A model generated the notes under the pieces. That model had not been told where the DNA came from. It worked only from the letters and a program-made list of their open reading frames with translations, and ran no database searches. A stretch of DNA of 24,894 bases from Mesotaenium endlicherianum (Eukaryota > Streptophyta > Zygnematophyceae > Zygnematales > Mesotaeniaceae). Position 1 is the stretch's first letter, and each line of letters begins with the position of its first letter. Positions 10,314-18,656 of this stretch are shown here, piece after piece. The DNA is taken from positions 186,686-211,579 of the forward strand of contig WELA01002449.1 of assembly GCA_009602735.1 (NCBI GenBank), in the 5' to 3' direction. The position numbers were made by a program, and so were the translations under genes.

Positions 10314-12250
10314 TCTGAGTCAATCAGACAAGATTGTAATAAGGCTGAGGCCATTATTATTATGAATTTGACAGATAATCTGCAATTTGCTAGCCAAAAT
10401 ACGTTTCGCTGGGTCATGAAGAGGCTTGATTTTGCTCGTAGTTCTGGCTTGCTCTCCGAGGAAGGTGCCTTCCTGAGGTTCTCAGTGTTGCTTTTTATTG
10501 TTGGCTTCCACTTCAGAAAGTTTCTGCTTATGTCAAGCGTGTCAAACATCTGCCATCATGCCACCTCTTGAATCTTCTCCAACCCTTGCCCTTGTTGAGA
10601 TACCCCCCCCCCCCAACCTCCCCCCACNACCATCACTTGTCTGCCAGTGCTTGGGATGAAGATGAATTGAGATTCTTTACCCTATTGGGTAAAAGGGAGG
10701 AAGTTTGTTTAGATGGGAAGAGTAAAAATGTTCTTGAGATTTCAAGCCTAGCCAAGCGTCTCACCTAGAGGATCTCTTGGTGGAGAACCTAGTGTAAGAG
10801 CAGCTTTGTGCTCTCATGTAATGCCAAAGGTTACAGATTAGAGTGGAAGGATGATCCTCCTCAGCCTTTCCAAAAGGACAATCACAGCTCCACAGATAAG
10901 AATCTACAATTTGCGAGAGAAGCAGTGCAGGAATTACCACTGGAGATGCCATGGTTTGGTCAGATTCTGACCCTCCTCTCTTGAAATGAATCTTGCTTAT
11001 TCAAGATTGATATGTTTCATGTAAATATACAAGATTGGGGATAGGTGAAAGCGTGTGAAATCAGGGAGAAATCTTTGCTCTTATAATGAATCCCGTTTAC
11101 TCAACTATAACCCTTGACTCACTTATTGTAGTGTGCCATAGTTGCACACGAATACAAGGCACAAGAAAGAGGCGAGCTTGAGGACTGAAGCTTCTCCTTT
11201 AGAAACTCATGGCCTCTTGCCTACCAGGCATACAAGCATGTATAAGCACATACACAACATGAGGGGACTGAATAGCAAAGGCGCTCTCATTCAGATGACC
11301 ATAAAGTAGCTAAAACACATCCCACTGACTTAGGTGCAAAACCATGGAGTCTGTCCGCTGTGTGACCCCAAAATGTCAGAGGGCATAACTCTGTCAATAC
11401 TGCTCCAAATTGAGCAAACTCAACGGCAACGGATGCATCTTGACGAGAACTTTCCGAAAAGTCCTAGTTCGTTCCATTTGGAGCGCAAACGAAGCAAGCA
11501 TGTCAATGTCCGTGAAGGCTGGTCATTAGAACGAACCCAAAAAGTGCACACATGACTTGCAAGTAGAAATCCGACTGTAAAGCCTACTGTCCAGAAATGA
11601 GGGACCACGTGATCCCAGCCTGCTAAGTACCTAGTGACCAATTGGTTGACCACGGCGCAAGGTGCGCCGTTTCGTGGGAAACTCGTTAAGTTGGGACCCA
11701 CGGATCTAGGTATAACGACCATATTAATCGACCGAAGTCCTCACTGTTCAGTTAAGTGACGACGGCTCCGCCTACCCAGGAGTTAACCACACTGGTAGGA
11801 CATCGGTTTACCAAATCTCAGTTGACCTCCTGACTTTCAGTATACTACGGTCACATGTGCCACTCTACAAATAATTATCTAAATGAATATATCTATCCTC
11901 AGCGTACTGAAGCTAAGTATACTGACTAATATCAAGCGTGCTTACTATATGTCAACCTATTGATATTATATCCTATATATAAGTGATATATAAATCTCAG
12001 CAAGCTATACTATGATAAAAAAAGTCATCCTGTTGTCCTTTTCAACAACGTCAACAAACTACACTATGATACAAAAGTCATCCTGCTGACCTTTTTGACA
12101 AAGTAAGTAAACTCGCATTACATCGACATCGACATACATTCATTTAGATGAACTCGCACATGTGAGTATATTGACATGATACTCATTCAGTGTTGTATTT
12201 ATACATGCAATTAATTAAATAAATAATGATTTGATTCATTACATCTCTGC
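10314..12250 (+). other. Linker between gag and reverse transcriptase, partly unexplained
   Basis: Short open pieces (about 10362-10571, 10640-10768 and 10840-10978, the last with FQKDNHSS and LPLEMPWFGQ) may be remnants of the N-terminal pol region, but none has a recognised motif. A 12-base C run (10603-10614) and an undetermined base at 10628 mark a sequencing problem. From about 11000 to 12240 I see no coding signal of the element. The segment at 11330-11730 has more balanced composition and could be a separate insertion. Confidence 0.45.
12001..12104. repeat. Two diverged copies of an approximately 54-bp tandem repeat
   Basis: CAAGCTATACTATGATA at 12001 and CAAACTACACTATGATA at 12055 both continue into AAAGTCATCCTG, then CCTTTT and a CAA-rich end. 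Spacing is 54 bases. Several substitutions separate the copies. Confidence 0.8.
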
Positions 12251-12262
12251 ATTAGTCCTTTG

Positions 12263-13300
12263 CATGTTGTGGATGGGAAGAAGCCAAGACTCATTTTGGA
12301 CCTTAGGATACTGAACAGGTTCATAAAAATTGTTCACTTCAAGTATGAAGGCATCTCTAAACTGTCTGAAGTTTAGAAAAAGATGTTTACATGTTTGCTA
12401 TAGACCTCAAGGCAGGATACCACCATGTACCAATGCACCCAGCCTTCTACGGGTTCTTAGCATTTAGGCTTGAAGGAGTCACATATGCTTTCTGCTCATT
12501 GCCTTTGGACTAGCTACTGCACCCCATGTGTTTAATAGAGTTCTTAAGGAGTTGGTAGACAAGTGAAGGAGTCAAGGCATTAAGATCTTGCCCTACTTAA
12601 ATGATTTCTTGGGCTGTACATCAACCTTAGATTTGCACTAGAGACACCTGGATTAGGTACTCCAGGACTTCCAATCTGCCAGATTCATTGTAAATAGAAT
12701 GAAGACTGTCTTAGAACCTTCCAGGATCACGAAATTTTTAGGTGTAATCATACATTTCAGATCTATGTGGTTGTTTATTGACAAGCAAAGAAAGCAAAAG
12801 TTGCTAGCTACTGAGCAAAAACTAGCTTTTCTTCAAAGGAAGAACTACCTGGTCAAGGTAAAAAAAGTAGCATCTGCAGCAGGCCAGATTGTATCTATGC
12901 AACCTGCTTTTGGAGTAATCACTAAGCTGTATACCAGATCTTTTTTCAAGACAATCTCCCAGAAGTCGGAATGGATTGACAAGGTCCCTCTACTGCCTGA
13001 GATTGGACTGGAAATTCAGTTTTGGCTTTTCCATTTTGACAAAGCACAATGGAGCTCCTACTAGAGCTTCCCTCTCTCCAGATTTGGTATTATTATTGAT
13101 GACTAAAGAGAGATGGTGGGTAGCCCTCTTGAAGGATCTCAGGTCAGGCAAGCAGTAGGAGTTATCAGGGCCCATTGGCCCCAAGGTGGAAGGCCTGTCA
13201 GAATTGGCTTGCATGGTCGAAGGTGCTATCAGTCACATGCAGCCCAAATGCCTATTTTTTGGACACTTAGGTACGCCATTTGCGGCGGTTTTGTCGGAAT
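12263..13300 (+). pseudogene. Reverse transcriptase and start of RNase H of the DIRS-order element (broken, catalytic residue changed)
   Basis: In one frame LILDLRILNRF is followed after a frameshift by FAIDLKAGYHHVPMHP (motif A, Asp at 12403-12405) and FRLEGVTYAFCSLP. A further frameshift near 12500 leads to FGLATAPHVFNRVLKELV (from 12504) and the YxDD box, which reads YLND (12594-12605, first Asp to Asn). KTVLEPSRITKFLGVII follows. The order and the FGLATAP, LPYL-DF and FLGVII wording are typical of DIRS/Ngaro reverse transcriptases. In-frame stops include TAG after LSEV, TGA after LVDK, and two TAGs around RHLD. The 121-codon open stretch at 12699-13064 is the largest intact piece. Weak RNase H similarity (GLEIQFWLFHFD) continues to about 13300, where the nested segment interrupts it. 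Confidence 0.82.
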
Positions 13301-13519
13301 GGTCTGAAATTTGAGATTCTCATAAACAACCCATATATGTAGATCTTTTTAAAATTTCAGACACATCTGACATATTCTCCGTAAGTTATTGCACTTTTAA
13401 TGAAAGTGAAGAATTTGTCGACAAAAGTGGAAATTCTCTCTTTGTCTCATTCTTTTTGCTTCATACAAGTGACCATCAATTGTCCAAAACTCCATTATTT
13501 AAGAGGCTACTAAGAACCC

Positions 13520-14566
13520 TCATAGGTAGCCAAAAACTAAAAAATTGCTGGAGTCTTTCTCCTGTTGGCTGCTACCTCGCGCGCTCACTTCATAAGCTCT
13601 TTTGATGACATGTGCTTGCCTTCTCTTACCAACGCTTGCATTGCTTGAGCATGCTCCTTCTCTTGTTGCGCAATCAACTTGTCTCCCTTTTCTCTCTTTT
13701 TCTCTCTGTTGAAGCACTTGCCTTGCTTCATCTGCAACCTTAGCTCTTGCCTCTCTCATGACTTTTATAGCAGCTTGTTTAGCTAGCTTAGAGGTAGTAG
13801 GAGATTGAGGTGCAAAAGTAGCATCAGAATCTGCTTTTCTTTCTGCAGGTGTGCGCAGATCTTGTGACCTTTGCATTCTCAACTCACGAGTTGCTAAATC
13901 AGCAGCTTCTTGCAACTCACAGGCTCTCTTATAGTTCTCTCTCTCCCTCTTAATCCTCTTTTGTTCCTTCTGTAGCAAGTTAGCTCTTGCAAGTTGTGCT
14001 GCTTCTATCATGGCATCCTTAACTTCAAGCCCATGTGCTTGCATCCTAAGAGGGTAATCAGCAAGTCTATACTGTATATGAGTGCCAGTGTCAATATGAT
14101 GATGTGCCTTCCAAACAAGTCTATCATAACACTGGTCAAGGGCCATCACAACATGCCCCCCTCTGTTTAAAACTGAAAATGAAAAATTTAAAGTGAGAGT
14201 TTTCTCTCCAGACTTGTTCATCCTCCATTCTATGAAAAAAGGGGGGACAATAGCTACCACCTCTCCTGATAATTTGGTAGCCCCAAAGCCCAAATCAGAG
14301 TTGACAGATTGGAAGCAAAGAAGAGCATCAAAATCCTCTACACTCCAACACACTCTTCGAATACTACAAGACACCATGGCCTCGGTTTTAGTAATATAGT
14401 GGGAAACTTCTTTGCCTACATGTGCAAAGAGAGTCTCAAACAAGTTCTGAGGCACATTCACATCACTAATGCGGACACTTGCTTGAGGAGTAGAGTCTAT
14501 CCTCTTAAAGACACGTCTTCTATAATTAACAAGCCAGCCCATAGGGTCCACTTCTACAACCCGCAT
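13520..14566 (-). CDS. Unknown protein of 348 codons with a charged coiled-coil C-terminal half
   Basis: I do not recognise the family. The N-terminal half (residues 1-175) looks like a compact folded domain with alternating strands (GEVVAIVPPFFIEWRM, KTLTLNFSFSVLNRGGHV, DRLVWKAHHHIDTGTHIQY). The C-terminal half is Lys/Arg/Glu/Ala-rich and likely helical coiled coil (MIEAAQLARANLLQKEQKRI, then Arg/Lys stretches to about residue 300). No signal peptide or membrane segment is seen. The stop is TGA. It lies antisense to the retroelement, inside the nested segment, and is far better preserved than the surrounding pol. In-frame sequence upstream of this ATG encodes a half zinc ribbon (see 14567-14653). 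It may be a transposon accessory protein, a captured gene, or part of an unknown mobile element. Confidence 0.55.
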   Translation of the reverse strand: MRVVEVDPMGWLVNYRRRVFKRIDSTPQASVRISDVNVPQNLFETLFAHVGKEVSHYITKTEAMVSCSIRRVCWSVEDFDALLCFQSVNSDLGFGATKLSGEVVAIVPPFFIEWRMNKSGEKTLTLNFSFSVLNRGGHVVMALDQCYDRLVWKAHHHIDTGTHIQYRLADYPLRMQAHGLEVKDAMIEAAQLARANLLQKEQKRIKRERENYKRACELQEAADLATRELRMQRSQDLRTPAERKADSDATFAPQSPTTSKLAKQAAIKVMREARAKVADEARQVLQQREKERKGRQVDCATREGACSSNASVGKRRQAHVIKRAYEVSARGSSQQEKDSSNFLVFGYL

Positions 14567-14653
14567 GAAAGATTTTTTGCACTTCTAACAGTAGAAAAGT
14601 CCCACACCTCTTGCTGCACCACAGTTGCTGCAATAGTTGGGGAATGATGCCAT
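14567..14653 (-). pseudogene. In-frame N-terminal extension: CxxC-x10-CxxC zinc ribbon interrupted by one TAG
   Basis: Reading upstream from the ATG at 14566 in the same frame gives CKKSF, a TAG (14587-14585), then CSNCGAARGVGLFYC back to an ATG at 14653-14651. Without the stop, four cysteines would be spaced CxxC-x10-CxxC, with the stop occupying an x position of the second CxxC. A CAG to TAG transition is the simplest explanation. This suggests the ancestral protein had about 378 residues and began with a zinc ribbon. Sequencing error or a short intron cannot be excluded. Confidence 0.5.
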
Positions 14654-15257
14654 GTTGTGGAGGGCGATCTTTCCAGCCTGCTTTCGACAATCCTAGCCCC
14701 ACCCCGAAAGAGAAGAAGTTAAGAGGCGAATAATGAGTAATGTAGTACTGTTGTGAACTACTATTGCTCAGGTAAGTATAAGAACTTGTTGTGTAAACAA
14801 ATAACGAATATCCTTAAATCTGCCCCCAATCTGTCCCCAACCTGCCCCCATGGTAAAAGTGAAGTAAAAATGTTTTTTCTTCCCTTCTTATGCTGCTTAT
14901 GTTAACACTTGCACATCCTTGCGTTTCCCAGGCCGCTTGTACCCCTCTTCACAAAACCACCTCTAAATATGTCTATACGAATTTGTCCACGAATTCACGG
15001 GGTGGAAACGTCCCCAACCCATTTGCGGTTCTTTCAAAGCAGATAACAAACATAATACTTAACAGTACTGTAAGTTAATGGGGCGGCAGTGCAACAAAAA
15101 AAGCCATAGTTTTACCTTTTATACGCTCTACTCTCGTGAATCCGCCACTTTCATTTAGTTGTAAATGCCTCCACACTTTGTCTTTAGTATTTTTCTTTGT
15201 TGTGAGGTGTTTGCCCTTAAGTGCTTAACAACTTGTAATTAGAACTTGTAAGTGCTA
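14654..15257. other. Upstream flank of the nested minus-strand ORF, no gene seen
   Basis: AT-rich sequence with no recognisable coding motif. It would contain the promoter of the minus-strand ORF if that is transcribed, but no clear TATA box or other element stands out. Confidence 0.4.
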
Positions 15258-15480
15258 AGAGCGTGTACAGAGAATTATAAAGAAGATAAGCGAGCTGCTG
15301 CAACGCGTTCTTAACTTTGTCAAAAGAGTCGCGAGTGAGATCAATCGCTACCAAATTGGTACCTCCAGCGCCAAAATTAAGTGTCGCGCGATTCGGCCCG
15401 CGCGTGGTGCATGTGGTGCTGTACAAGCAGCTACCCCTGTGGTCCAGGACAACCAGCTGTTGAAAAGATTCCAGGATCAT
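15217..15480 (-). other. Small ORF of 87 codons, doubtful
   Basis: An ATG at 15480 starts an open frame ending near 15217 (motif LVAIDLTRDSFDKVKNAL). The opposite strand is also open over most of this stretch (from about 15260, with LLQRVLNFVKRVASEINRY), so at most one is real. It lies at the junction of the nested segment and the resumed RNase H region. No family is recognised. Confidence 0.2.
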
Positions 15481-16080
15481 GCTTTATTGGCTGCTATCCA
15501 GGAAGGAGTGCATAAGGATCCAGGATCATGCTTTATTGGCTGCTATCCAGGAAGGAGTGCATAAGGATCCAGTGGTAGCTCACTACACCAGGGAGTTTCA
15601 TGCCCTTTCTATCCCTAGAAAGATCAATATGCAATTTGAATGGCTGACTTCTTGCTATAAAGATAGTCTTTACAATAACTCGATGGAGCTGGAGAGAGAT
15701 GACTTTGAGCTCCACCCTTAAGCTTTTGATCAGCTTGAGGAAAGATGGGGACCTCATTCAATTGATAGGTTTGCACATATGGACAACACTAAGTGTCTTA
15801 GGAATAATTCTAGGTGACTGTACCCTAGAACAGAGGCTGTCAATGCGTTCACAGAGAACTAGCATGTTGAGAACAATAAATGATTTCCTCCGTCTCAACT
15901 CATCTTGCCTACAGTTTTGCATACTATTAGATGCCAGGCTACTTGCGCTTTAGTCATTCCAGTCTGGGAGTCAGTCAGCTGGTGGTCTAGGCTCCACAAG
16001 GAGAGAGATAGATGGGTCAGCTACATTACTGACCATTGCCACCTAGGTCCTAGTTAGGAGGTGCTTATTCCAGGTCCACA
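15440..16080 (+). pseudogene. C-terminal RNase H/connection region of the DIRS-order pol (broken)
   Basis: After the nested segment the pol reading resumes with ALLAAIQEGVHKDPVV and INMQFEWL, then ELERDDFELHP, and after a TAA continues as FDQLEERWGPHSIDRFAHMD. The block WGPHSIDRFA followed by AVNAFTEN and ENN is typical of the segment between RNase H and recombinase in DIRS/Ngaro elements. At least four in-frame stops (TAA, TGA, TAG, TGA) are present up to about 15890. A further block (PVWESVSWW) extends to about 16000. Confidence 0.75.
15471..15568 (+). repeat. Perfect 49-bp tandem duplication inside pol
   Basis: The 49 bases from CCAGGATCATGCTTTATTGG are present at 15471-15519 and again at 15520-15568. 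Because 49 is not a multiple of three, the duplication shifts the reading frame. The absence of differences by eye points to a recent event. Confidence 0.92.
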
Positions 16081-16157
16081 CAAGTTGGCCTTTGCTGGCA
16101 GAGGCATTCCCACTTGCTATATGATGGTATTGAGGGTGGAGGGGCGCTTGTGCAGAC

Positions 16158-17224
16158 TTGTGGATAGCATGTAATCCTGAGCTGAACAAGCTGGATAAGT
16201 CCAGTTTGCAGATGGCCCTCAGCATGATGGCTCCCAGCGCACTGCTGACTTATAATACATATTGGAGAAGATTCCAGGAATGGTGCACAGCTATGAAGGT
16301 GCAAGATCTTCCAGCTTCGCCTAATGTGGTCAAACTCTACATGCTACATCTCTTGAATGAGGGAGTCACCATTTCAATCGACAGACTTTCTTCTGCAACC
16401 AACTATTGCATGCACAACCTGCTAGATTTGCCTAGCCCAACAAAGTCTCTGCCAATTAGAAATCTAAAAAAAACAGCTAAAAAAATCTTCCCCAAGCCTA
16501 ACCGGGCTAAAGCTTCCTGGCAAAGTCTCAGAAATCCTACAGCTTTATGCTTTCCCCAGTGCCCCTCTCTCTAAGCTCATGAAAACAGCTGCTATTCTTT
16601 TCATGTTTAGAGCAGCTCTCAGATTTTCAAATCTGAAGGTCATTAGGCATGACACAGTGAAGCTTATAGGTAGCCCTTCCTTGCAAGCTGTATGGCTTCT
16701 CATCCCTAAGGCTAAGACTAATCAAGCCGGAAGAGGTGAATGGGCAGTGCTACATGCTACAGGCACACTATGGTGTCCTGTAAACATGTCTTGCAGGCTG
16801 TTATTTGAATGTCCAGAATATGAGTCTCCAGGTTATCTCATCCAGGAGCTTAATGCACAAGGCAGGCCTTCAGGCAGGCCTCTGATCTGTCCTTCCCTCT
16901 ATCAGTGGTGCTGTGAATGTTTTACAGCAATAGGCTCATATGCTCAGCTCTTTAGTAGCTTCTTCAGCAGCTAATATGCAAGTGCCAGACTCCATTATAC
17001 AGGAGCTAGGCAGATGGAAGTTACAAAGAGGCAAGGACCCCTACCTAGTCCAAGAGCAACATGCAACAGCTCAAGAAGCAAGGAAGATAGTGCCCCCTGA
17101 CAATCCGGCTTCAACCCTCTCTCACTCAGGACAAGCTTCTTCTAGCTTTCATGAGATAGCACAGTTCGCAGTGACAGGAGATACTATGGTGACAAATGCT
17201 TTTCTTTCTGTCGGGTCAGATTAG
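16158..17224 (+). pseudogene. Tyrosine recombinase of the retroelement (three frame fragments)
   Basis: The recombinase would insert the circular DNA intermediate of PAT/Ngaro elements. The SAM-like N-terminal part reads TYNTYWRRFQEWCTAMKVQD (about 16250) and VVKLYMLHLLNEGVTISI. After a frameshift near 16510-16530 the catalytic part runs MFRAALRFSNLKVI with the first catalytic Arg at 16621-16623, then LLIPKAKTNQAGRGEWAVLH (Lys region) and CPVNMSCRLLFECPEYE. A second frameshift near 16930-16975 leads to VPDSIIQELGRWK and a probable nucleophile Tyr in DPYLVQ (17042-17044). The HxxR box reads HMLS (16937-16948), so the second catalytic Arg is lost. Two frameshifts plus that loss mean the copy is inactive. 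The end at 17222-17224 is a TAG. Confidence 0.85.
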
Positions 17225-17360
17225 TAGGGTGCTGAATGATGATATTTGAGAGGCAATTCCAGCACCTGCTCCAAGATGCTTACTTGTGCTACTTTACTAT
17301 CACCTAGAATGCCTAGTATGCATCCTCATTGCTAGGCTTTTTCATGCTAGTGTGTATTTG

Positions 17361-17572
17361 TTATGTACTCTTTCTCCTCTTCCTCTCTCAGCTCTCTTTC
17401 TCCTTCCCGTTCCCTCTCCCTCTCTCTTCTTCCTCTCTCTCCCTCTTCTCTCTCTCTCTCTATTCTACTCTCAATTCCTACTACTACTCCTAATCGTACT
17501 CCTACTCCTACCCCTACTCCTACTCCTACTCCTACTCCTACTCCTACTCCTAATCCTGCTCCTGCTCCTACC
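17361..17572 (+). repeat. CT-rich tract and CTACTC hexamer array
   Basis: CT-rich sequence at about 17366-17462 passes into hexamers TCCTAC/CTCCTA at about 17476-17572. It lies between the recombinase and repeat B1. The Leu-rich and Ser/Pro-Thr-rich ORFs here are translations of the repeat. Confidence 0.85.
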
Positions 17573-17590
17573 TACATGTGAGCTGTATTT

Positions 17591-17674
17591 GCACTTGTAC
17601 ATATGCATCTTTAATTCATACCTGCATGACTTTTCATTATTTTATGAGTGAATGAAATACTTGGAACTTCAAAT
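17591..17674 (+). repeat. Split direct repeat B1
   Basis: It matches B2 (18167-18249) over 84 versus 83 bases with a handful of differences. Shared blocks include GCACTTGTACATATGCATC and ATTCATACCTGCATGACTTT. It is directly followed by the start of A2, as expected for the B1-A2 junction that mirrors the joined ends of a circular intermediate. Confidence 0.9.
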
Positions 17675-17700
17675 TGAAAAATTGATAAATCAAATTTCAG

Positions 17701-17885
17701 TTTGAAGTGCAAAATCAGTGAAATTTACATTCAAACTAGTTCAAGATTTCAAGAAGTATAATCTCTAAGTTCTTAGAAATCATCCTATTCTATTTCAATT
17801 CACTCGACGTAGTATCCATGACAGCACTATATAGCTCACAGGATTACATGCTAGACTCATTGCAGTGCAAAATTATAGTGCTGCT
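17701..17885 (+). repeat. Split direct repeat A2
   Basis: Second copy of A1. Similarity may start earlier, at about 17675, in an AT-rich stretch resembling 8970-8997. It is followed by 281 bases of spacer (17886-18166) in which no gene is seen, with a short CCCACC run at about 17888-17902. Confidence 0.9.
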
Positions 17886-18166
17886 TGATCCCACCCACCC
17901 ACCCTTTATATGCTTAGCAAGATAGTTGGTATGATCTTGACTAGAAGTAGAATGTTACTCAGAACCAGTAGAAGAAGAGTCATTTGATTACAATTTAGCA
18001 GAAGAGTAGTCTATATTAAAGAGTATACAGCTCAATTTCATTAGATTAGACTAGGATAAAATGAGTCCTAGAAGTAAGAGAGTCAGTAGAGTACCAATCA
18101 GTCCCTACGCGCGCGATGAACGAGAGAGAGGAGCATCTAGTCTCTCCTCCGGCCCGCACACTCGAA

Positions 18167-18249
18167 GCACTTGTACATATGCATCATCATTCATACCTGC
18201 ATGACTTTTCATTATTCTATGAGTGAATAAAATAATTCAAACTTCAAAT
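18167..18249 (+). repeat. Split direct repeat B2, 3' end of the element
   Basis: Second copy of B1, ending AACTTCAAAT. Within 13 bases the 24-bp minisatellite begins, so this marks the right end of the element. Confidence 0.9.
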
Positions 18250-18261
18250 AGCCTCATCAGG

Positions 18262-18656
18262 CCCGCAATATGCTCTTTTCGAGGGCACGCAAGATGCTGT
18301 TTTCGGGGGCACGCAAAATGCTGATACCGGGGGCACGCAAAATGCTACCCACAGGGGCCACGCAATATACCACTTCTTGGGACACGCAAATTGCCGTTTA
18401 CACCTGAAGGGGGCACGCAAAAATGCTGTTTCATGTTGCACGCAATATGCTGTTTCCGAGCGCACAAAGAATGCAGTTTTAGGGGGCACGCGAAATGCTG
18501 CTACCGCGGGTACGCAATATGCTGCCAACAAGGACACGCACGATCGTTGCGGTGTTTAAGGGGGGCACGCATGTACAGTTCAGAATACGTTGTTCAAGGG
18601 GCCACGCAAAGTACCATCTCTTAGGGCACGCAAATTGCACTTACATGTTGGACGCA
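18262..18656 (+). repeat. 24-bp minisatellite, right half
   Basis: Unit starts read 18262, 18286, 18310, 18334, 18359, 18383, 18414, 18439, 18463, 18487, 18511, 18535, 18566, 18603, 18627 and 18651. Steps are 24 or 25 except two of 31 and one of 37. A typical unit is CACGCAAAATGCTGTTTTC plus five G. A multiple of three keeps frames open, giving octapeptide repeats on both strands (RGHAKCCF on +, FCVPPKTA on -). There is no evidence that these are expressed. Confidence 0.88.

Larger units (their letters stand above)
13310..15440. mobile_element. Nested segment of unknown origin interrupting the RNase H region
   Basis: The + strand pol reading stops making sense after about 13300 and resumes as RNase H sequence at about 15440-15470. 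The intervening 2.1 kb carries the only long intact ORF of the island, on the opposite strand. I found no convincing terminal inverted repeat or target-site duplication, so the limits are approximate and the element type is unknown. A captured host gene fragment is an alternative. Confidence 0.5.
8971..18249 (+). mobile_element. PAT/Ngaro-type tyrosine-recombinase (DIRS order) retrotransposon, degenerate, with a nested insertion
   Basis: Order on the + strand: repeat A1, gag with zinc knuckle, reverse transcriptase/RNase H, tyrosine recombinase, then repeats B1, A2, B2. Split direct repeats A1...B1-A2-B2 plus a tyrosine recombinase in place of a DDE integrase define PAT/Ngaro/Kangaroo-like elements, which integrate without target-site duplication. 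The same minisatellite in the same orientation lies on both sides, placing the insertion inside one array. Limits are set from the repeats and the array and are good to about 30 bases on the left. Multiple stops and frameshifts indicate a non-functional copy. Removing the nested segment (about 13310-15440) leaves roughly 7 kb. Confidence 0.85.

Noticed and set aside
9656..14587. TAG reassigned to glutamine (as in some ulvophyte algae)
   Set aside because: Several TAGs fall at Gln-like positions, but TGA and TAA stops and frameshifts occur in the same decayed genes, and DIS3 ends in TAG at the expected C-terminus. Simple decay explains it.
17286..17651. Leu-rich membrane-like ORF
   Set aside because: It is a translation of the CT/CTACTC repeat between the recombinase and B1.
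8998..17885. LTR retrotransposon interpretation of the A1/A2 repeats
   Set aside because: The element extends beyond A2 to a second repeat pair (B1/B2), and it encodes a tyrosine recombinase rather than a DDE integrase.
18262..18656. CRISPR-like array
   Set aside because: The context is eukaryotic, with introns and a retrotransposon. The units are contiguous and degenerate with 24-base period, there are no unique spacers, and no cas genes are present.
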